From assembly GCA_020631815.1 (NCBI GenBank), contig JACKGW010000010.1, forward strand, positions 62,001 through 126,000: a stretch of DNA of 64,000 nucleotides, in the 5' to 3' direction. The notes below the pieces were generated by a model. It had not been told where the DNA came from and did no database searches. It worked only from the letters and a program-made list of their open reading frames with translations. Source of the stretch: Planctomycetota bacterium. GTDB lineage: Bacteria > Planctomycetota > PLA2 > JAEUHO01. The first letter of the stretch is position 1, and every line of letters begins with the position of its first letter. Made by a program: the position numbers and the translations under genes. Positions 34,837 through 43,707 of this stretch are shown piece after piece.

Positions 34837-37680
34837 CTACTGGTCGCTCGTGTAGCGGATGGTCCAGTCGTCCAGGTAGGGACCCGGGTCGAGCGGGCCG
34901 ACCGTGCCGGGCAGGTAGAACGTGATGCGGATCTGGATGAACTCGCAGCCGTCAAGGCTGTTGATCGAGCCACCGGCGTTGCCCAAGGGCAGCGTCACGT
35001 CACCCGGGTTCGAGCTGGGCACCCAAAGGGGATCCGTCTCGACACCGCTGTCACGGAAGAAGCCGACCGTCCGCCACGGCGTGGCCGAACCGAGGTCCGG
35101 AAGACCGTTGGGCAGGATCTGGTAGCCCTTCGCGTCGATGAAGATGCTCGTCGCACCCGCACCGTTGCTGGCGATCGCCGGGATACCGGCCTTGAAGTCG
35201 GCCGCGCCGGGCACCTGGAAGTCCGGGTTGAGCGGACCCATGGCGAACACCAGCGTCTGGGCGTAGGGCATCGTGCCGCCACCCTTGAAGCGCGAGCTGT
35301 CGAAGATGTCGCGGTAGAAGCCATCCTCACCCTCGGTCGGGGAGAGCGTGGCGCCACCGAGACCCTCGATCACCGAGTCGGCGTCTTCGAGGACGATGCG
35401 GCCGTGGCCGCCCGCCGCGCCGTCGTTGATCACGGCCGTGGTGAAGATGGTCGGGACGTTCGACATCCCACCCGCGCCACCAGCCGCCGTGATCAGGGTC
35501 GTCGCACCCAGGATGATGCGGGACGAGGTCAGCAGGCGGATGCCACCACCCGCGCCACCGCCGCCGCCGGCCGCGCCACCACCACCGTAGGTCGTGCTGC
35601 CGCTGTTGTAGGGCGAGCCCGAGCTGCCACCGGGGCTACCAGCCGCGTCGATCGTGCCGAACACGGTGATGTTGCCGGAGCTGGTGAAGTCGATGAAGCC
35701 GCCACCGGCGCCACCGCCACCACCGCCCGTGCCGTAGTAGCTGTACGAGCCGGACCACTCTTCGTTGCCGCCCGCACCGCCACCGCTACCAGCGGACGGC
35801 GTCAGCATGGCGTCGGTCGCCGGGTAGGGCAGACCGCCGACACCCTTGACGGGGCCCATGTCGGTGTGGTTCGTGCCCAGCTGGTCGGTCGCCGTGCCGC
35901 CGGCCACACCGTGACCGCCGCCACCACCACCCTGCGCCGTTCCCGGGCTCGGGCCGGGGTAGACGGTGTTGTGGGCCGTGCCGCCCTGGCCGGCACCGTG
36001 GCCGCCGACGACGCCGAAGCCGTCATCGCTACCGAAGCCGCTGTAGCCGTCCTTGCCGGCCGCGCCGCCCTGGTGCTGCACAGCTGCACCACCGTCGGCA
36101 CCACCCGTGGCACCACGACCCGCGCTGGCGAAGCCCGTGGGGTTGTAGGCCCAGTTGACGCCGTTGGCGCCACGGCCCTGGGGCATGCCGCCCACGTTGT
36201 CACCGCGGACCAGGACGCGCGCGCCCTGCTCGATCACGATGTCGCCCTGGACGAGGACGATCGCCGGGTTGACGCCCTTGAAGCGGACGGTCGCGCCGGT
36301 ACGCACGGTGAAGGTCGCGAACTCCCACACCACGGCCGTGCTGCCATCGACGGCGTTCGGGCACGTGTTGATCGTGGCACCGGTGTCGAAAGTGACGTCC
36401 ACGTTGGTGTCGAAGTCGTCCTTGCTGCCGTCGTTGTCCTGGAGCGGGACGCTGCAAGCCGGAGACTGCTTCGGGCCCGAGGGCATCAGGATGTCCGCGG
36501 CGGGACCGTTGTCGCCGTCACCCGAGAAGAGCAGGTAACCCTGCACGATGCCGGGCGAGCGAGCCGTGTTGACGTCCGACGTGCTGTTGGACTTGTCGAA
36601 GGGGGTCTCGCCCTGGACGAGCATCTTGTAGGCACCCGCCTGCAAGGGCAGGTTCTCGGTCGTGAACGAGATCGTGAGCGGAGCCAGCGGGAGACCGCCG
36701 AAGTCCTCGATGCCGCCAAGCATGCGGAAGACGAGCATGGCGTTCTCGGGGAAGCGGCCGCCCTGCGGGACCAGCTTGATCTGCGTGCTCGCGATGCTCT
36801 GCGTCAGCGCGACCGTGGCCACCACGCGCTGCGCGGGGATGAACGGCGTGGAGACGTCAGCGCCCCACGTGGTGCTGCTGGCATCACCGTCGGCCGTGCT
36901 GGTGCCGACGTAGAAGCCCGACGCGTTGCCGTTGGGGGCCGTGCGCGCGTTGGCGAGCACCGGATCGCCCTTCTCGTACATCCAGAGCTGGACCGTGGTG
37001 CCGTCCACCGTGCAGGGGTCCAGGTTCTCGGAGATGGTCACCGTGATGGCGTTGGTGTCGTCCACGTCGACGGCCTGGGAACCGTTCGTGGGCGTGATCG
37101 CCGTGACCGACGGCGCGAAGGCCGGGATCTGGTCGATGAAGCGCTCGGGGTCCGACTCGTCGCGAGTCTGGAACTCCATGCTGACCGTGGCCAGCAGGTC
37201 CTCACCGTCGGTGTTCTTGAGGCAGAACTCTTCCGGCGCACCGACGAGCTGCACGCGGTAGCGCGTGGCGGCTCGGAAGCCGGCGTCGGAGAAGTCGCAG
37301 AGACCGGGCAGCGCCGGCTCGAAGTAGATCGTGGTCCCTTCGACGCGGAACGTGCCGTCCACGTCGAGACCCCACTGGTCACCCCGACGCAGCTGCAGCG
37401 AGGCCGGCGTCACCGAAGCGGGATCGACCGCATCGTTGAAGTGCCAGACCAGCACCGTGTTCAGCGCGACGTTGTCGATGCCATCCTGCTCGAAGGACAC
37501 GAGCTCGAGGCCGCGACCACCGAACGAGGTCTTGCCGCCGCCGCACGACGCGACAAGCGGCGTCATCAGCGCGGCAAGCGCCACCAACCCGATCAAGCTC
37601 GGGCGCATGAAGAACCCGCGCTTGCGCGGGACTTCCGAGTGCCGGCGCCGTGCGCCGCGCTCTGTCGTCGTCTTCACCAT
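34837..37680 (-). CDS. Large glycine-rich surface lipoprotein with Ig-like (Big_5) domains
   Basis: A 947-residue exported lipoprotein. From ATG 37680, chosen because GGGAG lies about eight bases upstream, a basic n-region leads to a hydrophobic segment and the lipobox LVASC, followed by GGGKTSFGG; ATG 37608 would give a shorter signal but has no ribosome site. Residues 60-360 contain SbsA/Big_5-like domains (ITPTNGSQAVDVDDTNAITV, SISENL-type strands). Residues 470-800 are Gly-rich strands with GGGGGGAGGGFIDF and NITVFGTIDAAGSPGG patterns, suggesting a beta-helix or glycine-rich sheet. The C-terminus (FIQIRITFYLPG, PYLDDWTIRYTSDQ) looks like a closing beta domain. Probably an outer surface adhesin-like or structural protein. 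Confidence 0.8.
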   Translation of the reverse strand: MVKTTTERGARRRHSEVPRKRGFFMRPSLIGLVALAALMTPLVASCGGGKTSFGGRGLELVSFEQDGIDNVALNTVLVWHFNDAVDPASVTPASLQLRRGDQWGLDVDGTFRVEGTTIYFEPALPGLCDFSDAGFRAATRYRVQLVGAPEEFCLKNTDGEDLLATVSMEFQTRDESDPERFIDQIPAFAPSVTAITPTNGSQAVDVDDTNAITVTISENLDPCTVDGTTVQLWMYEKGDPVLANARTAPNGNASGFYVGTSTADGDASSTTWGADVSTPFIPAQRVVATVALTQSIASTQIKLVPQGGRFPENAMLVFRMLGGIEDFGGLPLAPLTISFTTENLPLQAGAYKMLVQGETPFDKSNSTSDVNTARSPGIVQGYLLFSGDGDNGPAADILMPSGPKQSPACSVPLQDNDGSKDDFDTNVDVTFDTGATINTCPNAVDGSTAVVWEFATFTVRTGATVRFKGVNPAIVLVQGDIVIEQGARVLVRGDNVGGMPQGRGANGVNWAYNPTGFASAGRGATGGADGGAAVQHQGGAAGKDGYSGFGSDDGFGVVGGHGAGQGGTAHNTVYPGPSPGTAQGGGGGGHGVAGGTATDQLGTNHTDMGPVKGVGGLPYPATDAMLTPSAGSGGGAGGNEEWSGSYSYYGTGGGGGGAGGGFIDFTSSGNITVFGTIDAAGSPGGSSGSPYNSGSTTYGGGGAAGGGGGAGGGIRLLTSSRIILGATTLITAAGGAGGMSNVPTIFTTAVINDGAAGGHGRIVLEDADSVIEGLGGATLSPTEGEDGFYRDIFDSSRFKGGGTMPYAQTLVFAMGPLNPDFQVPGAADFKAGIPAIASNGAGATSIFIDAKGYQILPNGLPDLGSATPWRTVGFFRDSGVETDPLWVPSSNPGDVTLPLGNAGGSINSLDGCEFIQIRITFYLPGTVGPLDPGPYLDDWTIRYTSDQ

Positions 37681-38442
37681 CGATCTCGCTCCCAGGAACG
37701 GCCCCTCGAAAGGGGCTTGCCGAGCTCGCGCGCGGCGCCATGGATGTCGGAGGACCCGAGAACCCGAGCGTGTGTCGAAGCACACGCTCGAGGTGCTCGC
37801 TGCCAACCGTTTCTGTTCGGCTTGGTAGACCCGAGTCCCGCTTGGCGTATGCCGCGCGAAGCCCAGGCTCGAACGCATGTACCGCGCTCGAGCTGGCCCA
37901 CGAAACCGCCGCCAAGCTCCGACCCAACTGCGCCCAAGGTACCCCGGAGGGGCCTCGAACGCAGCGTCTCTCGACAACAGGAACCCTCTCTCGAAAGTCC
38001 CTGTTCTCCCGTCGGCGACTTCCAGAAGGCCTGGCCGGGCCTCCGGGACGTCCCCACGCCCCCGGAGCCACGACGCCTGAAGCTTCTCGCTTCCGCGTCG
38101 GGCCCCGAAAACCGGGAGGATCGGGTCGGATGCCCTGGCGAGGACACCGTGGACCTTGTCCGGGCGAGGAGGGCGCAACTCCCGTACCAAGACCTGGGAG
38201 GTCCTGAATCCCAGGAAACCGGCCTCCCGGGGCCATGACCCGGCGGCTGCAGCCCCTGCTGCCCCTGCACTGCGCGGTTCCGCACGGTCGCGCCGTTGCC
38301 CGGGATCTCGCCCCGGGAGTCCCGGGCCAGATGTCCAGCCAGGCGCCCTGGACCCTGACACGGCCCAAACGGAGGTGCGGATGTCGCTGGACGGCCGCCG
38401 CACCCAGGCTAGCCCTCGGGGGCGGCCTGCCGGACGCCCCCT
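37681..38442 (-). other. 762-bp gene-free region with strong hairpins
   Basis: This is the 5' side of the lipoprotein gene and the 3' side of the TPR gene. Next to the lipoprotein start are two perfect hairpins: 37701-37706 with 37711-37716 (minus-strand loop TTCG), and a 10-bp stem 37765-37774 with 37781-37790. A 7-bp stem lies at 38193-38199 with 38209-38215. No open frame here has the codon pattern of the neighbours, and no RNA gene was recognised. It may be a long structured mRNA leader. Confidence 0.5.
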
Positions 38443-40125
38443 CTACCCGGCACGCCCAACGGCGCCACCGTGGCGCCTGGGGACGGCCACGCGGTGGACG
38501 ACACGCGCCAGGTGCCGCTGGCGGCGGGCGCCGTCCGGGTCGCCGATGGCGTCCAGCGCGTCCGCCAGGGCCAGATAGCCCTCCGGGTCCTGGGGAGCCG
38601 CAAGGACGTAGCGGCGCAGCTCGATCAGCGCCGGCGCGGTGCGCCCGAGCGCCAAGAGGGCGCGACCATGGTCGCGGCGCGCCTCGTCGTCGGGCGGCAG
38701 GACGCGCTGGGCGGCACGGCCCGCCCCTGCGGCCTTGCGCGGCACGCCACGGGCGTGATGGACGCGTACCAGGATGCCCAAGGCTCCCGGGTGGCGGCGG
38801 TCCCGGCGCAGGGCGGCGAGCGTGCGAGCCAGGGCGACCTCGAGCCGGCCGGCCTCGAACGCAAGCTCGGCCAGCCCGGTCCAGATGTCCGGGGCCTCGG
38901 GGAGGTGCGACAGCGCGCGCAGCAGGGCCCGCTCGGCGGAGGCATCACGCGCGGCAGCCAGCAGGGCCGCGGCCAGATCCAGATGCAGCTCGAGGTCGCG
39001 CGGACGCGCGTGGACCGCCTGGGCGAGGCGGCGCACGGCCTCGCGACGCCGCCCCGAGCGTCCCAGGGCCCGCGTGTAGAGCCGAAGCGTGCCGACGTCG
39101 CCGGGGCAGGCCTTGAGCCGCGCACGGGCCACGCAGGCCGCGCCACGCGGCCGGTCCGCCTCCAGCAGGTGCTCGACCAGCCCCTGCCACCACGCCTCGC
39201 GATCAGGCTCGACCTGCAGGCGGGTCCGGTAGCGGGCGACCCCGTCACGCGGACGGCCCGACAAGCGCTCGGCCGTGGCGGCCAGGCGGACGGCTTCTTC
39301 CTCGGGGGCCGGCTCGCCGAGCAGCGGCTCCAGCACCTCCAGCGCACGCTGCACGCGGCCGGCGTCGAGCGCAGCCTCCGCCCAGCGCAGGCGCGCTTCC
39401 ACGAAGTCGGGCTCGCGACGGACGGCGCTGCGGTAATGCGCAATCGCTTCCGAGGAACGACCCTCGGCGCGCGCCAAGTCGCCGAGCCCGTACGCGGCGT
39501 CGGCGGCGTGCGGCCCGGCCAGGGCCCGGTGGAACGCCGCGCGGGCCTCCGCACGACGGCCCTGCGCGGCGAGCGTGCGGCCGAGCCCGACGTCGAGCTC
39601 CGGGTGGTGCGGCTCCAGCGCGCGGACGCGCAGCCAGGCGGCTAGCGCCTCGTCGGTGCGACCGGCAATGAGGTAGGCCAGCGCCAAGTGGCGGTGGACG
39701 TGCGGACACGTCGGGTCCAGCTCGAGGGCGCGCGCGGCGTGAAGCTCGGCCCGCGCGAGGTCCTCTCGCAGAGCGTGGCAGTGGGCCAGGTTGCAGTGTG
39801 CTTCCTCGAGGTCGGGATCCCGCTCCAGCGCCTCGCCGAAGGCCTTGACGGCGCGGTCCAGGTGACCCAGCCGGCCGTAGCAGAGGCCCAAGCCCATCCA
39901 CGGGGCGGCGCTGCCGGGGCTGAGCGCGGCGCTGCGGCGATAGCGTCGGAGTGCCGCGGGGACTTGGTCGTCCTCCAGATGGCAATGACCGAGGTAGAGG
40001 TCGATACGCGGGCTGATCACCCCGCGCCGGTCCAGGCTCCGGAGCATGGCCCGGGCCCCGGCGTGGTCGCCTTCTTCGAAGCGTTGGACCGCCTTGGCCA
40101 GGCGGCGATCCGCGTCGTGCCACAT
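38443..40125 (-). CDS. TPR-repeat protein
   Basis: A 560-residue protein of continuous TPR-like helical pairs, for example LYLGHCHLEDDQVPAALRRY, GLCYGRLGHLDRAVKAFGEA, NLAHCHALREDLARAELHAA and LALAYLIAGRTDEALAAWLR. No signal peptide, membrane helix or enzymatic domain is visible, so it is probably a cytoplasmic protein-protein scaffold. ATG 40125 is preceded by GGAGGTGG at about ten bases and begins MWHDADRRLAKAVQRFEEGD; the frame upstream is promoter-like DNA. It is divergent from fusA. Later repeats drift from the consensus but keep their spacing. Confidence 0.82.
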   Translation of the reverse strand: MWHDADRRLAKAVQRFEEGDHAGARAMLRSLDRRGVISPRIDLYLGHCHLEDDQVPAALRRYRRSAALSPGSAAPWMGLGLCYGRLGHLDRAVKAFGEALERDPDLEEAHCNLAHCHALREDLARAELHAARALELDPTCPHVHRHLALAYLIAGRTDEALAAWLRVRALEPHHPELDVGLGRTLAAQGRRAEARAAFHRALAGPHAADAAYGLGDLARAEGRSSEAIAHYRSAVRREPDFVEARLRWAEAALDAGRVQRALEVLEPLLGEPAPEEEAVRLAATAERLSGRPRDGVARYRTRLQVEPDREAWWQGLVEHLLEADRPRGAACVARARLKACPGDVGTLRLYTRALGRSGRRREAVRRLAQAVHARPRDLELHLDLAAALLAAARDASAERALLRALSHLPEAPDIWTGLAELAFEAGRLEVALARTLAALRRDRRHPGALGILVRVHHARGVPRKAAGAGRAAQRVLPPDDEARRDHGRALLALGRTAPALIELRRYVLAAPQDPEGYLALADALDAIGDPDGARRQRHLARVVHRVAVPRRHGGAVGRAG

Positions 40126-40273
40126 GACCGCTTGGCCACCTCCGCGGGAGGCCCTCCGCCCCGCGGGCCGGAGGTTCCCACCCCGGGGGGACAGTCCCGA
40201 CCCGCGCGGGCCGTCTGCGAAGGAGCGGGAAAGGGGTGCCCCAAGGCAGCGGCGAAGGTGGACGCAGCCCCCA

Positions 40274-40282
40274 CCCCCCCCC
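40274..40282 (+). repeat. Run of nine C in the TPR/fusA divergent region
   Basis: A homopolymer of nine C, closely preceded by a run of five C, lies about 47 bases before the fusA start. Such runs can vary in length, but here it is not in a coding frame. Confidence 0.5.
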
Positions 40283-40328
40283 ACACTGCCGCGCTTCGTC
40301 GCAGATTCCACGAAGCGGAGCGCCGACC

Positions 40329-42488
40329 ATGGACATGACCTCGAAGACGAACACGCCCGACGAGATCCGCATCCCCTGGGATGTCCCGGAAGGTGGCGTG
40401 CGCAACCGCCTCTGCGACGTGCGCAACTTCGGCATCATGGCGCACATCGACGCCGGCAAGACGACGGTGACCGAGCGCATCCTCTTCTACAGCGGCCGCA
40501 TCCACCGCACCGGCGAAGTGCACGAGGGCGCGGCGACGATGGACTACATGAAGGAGGAGCAGGAGCGCGGCATCACGATCACCAGCGCCGCGACCAACAC
40601 CCTGTGGAAGGGTGTGCGCCTCAACATCATCGACACCCCCGGGCACGTGGACTTCACGGCCGAGGTGGAGCGCTCGCTGCGCGTGCTCGACGGCGCCGTC
40701 GCGGTGTTCGACGCCCAGGCCGGCGTGGAGCCGCAGTCGGAGACGGTCTGGCGCCAGGCCAACCGCTACAACGTCCCGCGCCTTTGCTTCCTGAACAAGA
40801 TGGACAAGGCGGGCGCGGACTTCGACGCCGCCGTGCAGTCGATCCGTGACCGCCTCGGCGCGCGCGCCTTCCCGATCCAGTACCCGGTCGGCCAGGCGCA
40901 GGACTTCCGCGGCATCATCGACGTGCTCGAGAACGTCGCCTACATGTACGACGAGGAGAGCCAGGGCCGCCGTTGGCACGAGGAGGCGGTGCCCGAGGCG
41001 CTGCGGGAGAAGGTCGACGACCTGCGCCGCGAGCTGGTCGAGGCCGCCGCGGAGCAGGACGACGAGCTGCTCGAGCGCTACCTCGGCGGCGAGGAGCTCC
41101 ACCGCGACGATCTCTTGGTCGCCATCCGCAAGGGCGTGCTGAACGGCTCGTTCGTGCCGGTGCTCTGTGGCTCCGCGCTTCGCAACAAGGGCGTGCAGCG
41201 TCTGATCGACGCCGTCTGCTACTTCCTGCCCTGCCCGCTGGACATCAAGGAGATCCACGGCACGGAGATGGACGAGACCACCCCGGTCGTCCGTCACCCC
41301 GACCCCACCGAGCCGCTCTCGGCCCTGGCCTTCAAGACGGTTGCCGACAAGAACGGCGACCTCTACTTCGTGCGCGTCTACAGCGGCACGCTGGAGCAGG
41401 GCTCGCAGATCTGGAACGCCACGCGCGGCAAGCGCGAGCGCGTCGGCCGCTTGATGATCATGCACGCGGCCGAGCGTGAGCTGATCGACAAGCTGGAAGC
41501 GGGCCAGATCGGCGCCGTCGTGGGCTTCAAGGACACGTACACGGGCGACACGCTCTGCACGAAGGAGTCGCCCATCCTCCTCGAGCCCATGACCTTCCCC
41601 GAGACGGTCATCTCGATGTCGATCCAGCCGAAGAGCCGCGGCGACCGCGACAAGCTCGGCGAGGCCCTCCAGCGCCTGCAGCGCGAGGACCCGACGTTCC
41701 GCGCCTACACGGACGACGAGACCGGCGACACGATCATCTCCGGCATGGGCGAGCTGCACCTGGACGTGCTCGTGAGCCGCCTGCTCAACGAGTACAAGCT
41801 CGACTGCGTCACGGGCAAGCCCAAGGTGGCCTACCGCCAGACGCTCAAGAAGGACATCGAGGTCGAAGGCCGCCACGTCAAGCAGTCCGGTGGTCGCGGT
41901 CAGTTCGGTGTGGCGCGCGTCAAGTTCACGCTGCACGACCAGACCGAGAACACCTTCGAGAGCACCGTGGTCGGCGGCTCGGTGCCGCGCGAGTACTGGA
42001 GCTCGGTCGAGACGGGCTTGGACAACTCCTACGAAGAGGGCTACCCGCTGGGCTTCCCCTTCGTGAAGCTCCACGCCAACCTCTACGACGGCAAGTACCA
42101 CGACGTCGACAGCTCGGAGATGGCGTTCCGCGAGGCAGGCCGCCTGGCGCTTCGCGAAGCCACCGAGCGCGCGGGCGTCAACATCCTCGAGCCCTGGATG
42201 CGCATCGCGATCACCGCCCCCGAGGTCAACCTCGGCGACGTGATCGGCAGCCTCAACCAGCGTCGCGGCGAGATCGAGAAGACCGAGCGCGGCAGCGGTG
42301 ACGCCATGCGCATCTACGGCTTCGTGCCGCTGGCCGAGATGTTCAAGTACAGCGAGGTCCTGCGCGGCCTGTCGCAGGGTCGTGGCGTCTACACGCTCGA
42401 GCCCTTCGAGTACCGCGTCGTCCCGCAGTCCATCGCCGAGGCCATCCGCAAGGAGGTCGAGGAAGAGCGCAAGAAGCGCGGCAAGTAG
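40329..42488 (+). CDS. fusA: Elongation factor G
   Basis: A 719-residue translational GTPase that drives ribosomal translocation. All G motifs are present: AHIDAGKTT (P-loop), ERGITITSAATN (switch I), DTPGHVDF (switch II), NKMDKAGAD and CGSALRNKG. Domain IV has QSGGRGQFG at its tip, and domain V reads VIGSLNQRRGEIEKTERGSG. Length is slightly above the usual 690-705. GGAG lies about ten bases before the ATG. It is not in a str operon here; planctomycetes often carry several EF-G paralogues, so whether this is the main copy or a paralogue cannot be told from one window. It converges on the GYF_2 gene with only seven bases between stops. Confidence 0.95.
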   Translation: MDMTSKTNTPDEIRIPWDVPEGGVRNRLCDVRNFGIMAHIDAGKTTVTERILFYSGRIHRTGEVHEGAATMDYMKEEQERGITITSAATNTLWKGVRLNIIDTPGHVDFTAEVERSLRVLDGAVAVFDAQAGVEPQSETVWRQANRYNVPRLCFLNKMDKAGADFDAAVQSIRDRLGARAFPIQYPVGQAQDFRGIIDVLENVAYMYDEESQGRRWHEEAVPEALREKVDDLRRELVEAAAEQDDELLERYLGGEELHRDDLLVAIRKGVLNGSFVPVLCGSALRNKGVQRLIDAVCYFLPCPLDIKEIHGTEMDETTPVVRHPDPTEPLSALAFKTVADKNGDLYFVRVYSGTLEQGSQIWNATRGKRERVGRLMIMHAAERELIDKLEAGQIGAVVGFKDTYTGDTLCTKESPILLEPMTFPETVISMSIQPKSRGDRDKLGEALQRLQREDPTFRAYTDDETGDTIISGMGELHLDVLVSRLLNEYKLDCVTGKPKVAYRQTLKKDIEVEGRHVKQSGGRGQFGVARVKFTLHDQTENTFESTVVGGSVPREYWSSVETGLDNSYEEGYPLGFPFVKLHANLYDGKYHDVDSSEMAFREAGRLALREATERAGVNILEPWMRIAITAPEVNLGDVIGSLNQRRGEIEKTERGSGDAMRIYGFVPLAEMFKYSEVLRGLSQGRGVYTLEPFEYRVVPQSIAEAIRKEVEEERKKRGK

Positions 42489-42496
42489 TCGCGCTT
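42474..42496. terminator. Hairpin across the convergent fusA and GYF_2 gene ends
   Basis: A 7-bp inverted repeat (AAGCGCG at 42474-42480 with CGCGCTT at 42490-42496) spans both stop codons. There is no T-run on either side, so if it ends transcription it probably needs Rho or acts only as a barrier. Confidence 0.3.
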
Positions 42497-43614
42497 CAAG
42501 CGCCTCCACGCTCGCCGGGCGGGGACGTGCGCGGCCGTCCGTGACGCGGGGGGGCCTGGTGGCCTCCCCAGGCTCGCGTGCCCGGTAGTAGCAGGGCGCC
42601 GAGCCAGAGAAGCGCCGGCATGAGGCGGTCGGGGTTCGGCGACTCCGCACCTACACCTGCGCCCACCGCCAGCTCGACGACGCCGCGCAGCGCGGCCAAC
42701 GCGAGCGCCCAGGGGCGACCCCGCCAAGCTCCCCACGCCCAGACCCCGGCGGCGAGCCCCAACGCGATGGCGAGCACGGTGGCCCAGCCGGCGGGGATGG
42801 TCGTGCCCTGGATGCCGTGGAGGGAAGCGCCGAGGGGGTGCGCACGCCCGGCCAGCGGGAGGCAGACGGCGAGCCCCAGGGCCATGACCGCCATGGGCAG
42901 CGCCAGCAGGCGGATACCGGACGGGGGATCCAACGTCAGCGGCTCGCGCCCCTCCGTCGCGTCCTCCGACGCGAGGGTGACGTCGCACCAGCGCCGGCTA
43001 GGCCTTCGCAGCAACAGCGCGACGGCGAGGAGCGCAAGCCCCATCGCGAAGGGCTCGGGGCCCAGCTGCCCGCGTCCCAGGCGACCTGCCTGGGAGGCCT
43101 GGAAGGACTGGACGAAGAACACGATGCTCGTGACCAGCGCCAGGAACCACGCCGCGGTCGCGCCGCGGCGCAACCAGGCGGCGAGCAAGAAGAGCAGACC
43201 GCCGAGCGCCATGGCGCGGTGCAAGGCGCTGCCGGGCCCCAGGGCCGTAGCCACCCCGACCAGATCGACGTCGAGGTTCAGCGCGGGCGATGGCCCCCAC
43301 CACGCCTGTCGGGCCCCTGCGCGGCCCCACTGTGCGCAGGCGAACAGCGGCAGGAAGATCGCCAGGTACGCGGCGTAGGCGCCCACGAGGACGGCCACAC
43401 CCCAGATCGCCAGCGGCTCCTCGGGCGTGTCGCCCGTGGCGGGCCGGTTCGGCGATGGGACGTCGTCGGGATCGTCCGACCACCACATCGTGCCGTCGTC
43501 GATCGTGCCGTCGGCGACGAGGGCGTCGTACTGCACGCGGTCAAACGGCCCGCGCACCTCCTCGCCTTCGAGATACCAGTACGCCGTTTCGAAGGCCTGC
43601 GAGTCGCCCATCAT
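42496..43614 (-). CDS. GYF_2-domain multi-pass membrane protein
   Basis: A 372-residue protein. Residues 8-45 match the GYF_2 domain (AYWYLEGEEVRGPFDRVQYD, then ADGTIDDGTMWW), which in bacteria usually sits at the N-terminus of membrane proteins and binds proline-rich partners. About seven membrane helices follow, for example AIWGVAVLVGAYAAYLAIFL, LGGLLFLLAAWL, AAWFLALVTSIVFFVQSF and PMAVMALGLAVCLPLAG. ATG 43614 (or the adjacent ATG 43611) is preceded by GAGGGG. A longer open frame upstream overlaps the hairpin repeat at 43650 and is rejected. Function unknown. Confidence 0.78.
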   Translation of the reverse strand: MMGDSQAFETAYWYLEGEEVRGPFDRVQYDALVADGTIDDGTMWWSDDPDDVPSPNRPATGDTPEEPLAIWGVAVLVGAYAAYLAIFLPLFACAQWGRAGARQAWWGPSPALNLDVDLVGVATALGPGSALHRAMALGGLLFLLAAWLRRGATAAWFLALVTSIVFFVQSFQASQAGRLGRGQLGPEPFAMGLALLAVALLLRRPSRRWCDVTLASEDATEGREPLTLDPPSGIRLLALPMAVMALGLAVCLPLAGRAHPLGASLHGIQGTTIPAGWATVLAIALGLAAGVWAWGAWRGRPWALALAALRGVVELAVGAGVGAESPNPDRLMPALLWLGALLLPGTRAWGGHQAPPRHGRPRTSPPGERGGA

Positions 43615-43649
43615 CCCCTCGCGCGCAACCCCGGCCGGCGCGCCGAGCC

Positions 43650-43707
43650 GGGGTCCGAACCCGTGATGCGGTGTCGCGAGAGCGACGCCGCGGACACGGG
43701 GTCTGAT
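43650..43707 (+). repeat. REP-like hairpin repeat, copy broken by the IS110 element
   Basis: The outer arms GGGGTCCGAACCCGTG (43650-43665) and CACGGGGTCTGAT (43695-43707) enclose an inner 10-bp stem with a GAGA loop. The whole unit matches the reverse complement of 59824-59883 with few mismatches. The left IS110 boundary falls in the right arm. Confidence 0.75.

Noticed and set aside
35404..38238. A 944-codon plus-strand open frame opposite the lipoprotein gene
   Set aside because: Antisense shadow; the minus-strand product has a lipobox and a terminator at its end.
37681..38442. tRNA or known riboswitch in the long gene-free stretch
   Set aside because: No cloverleaf pattern with a T-loop motif and no recognisable riboswitch core were found by reading both strands.
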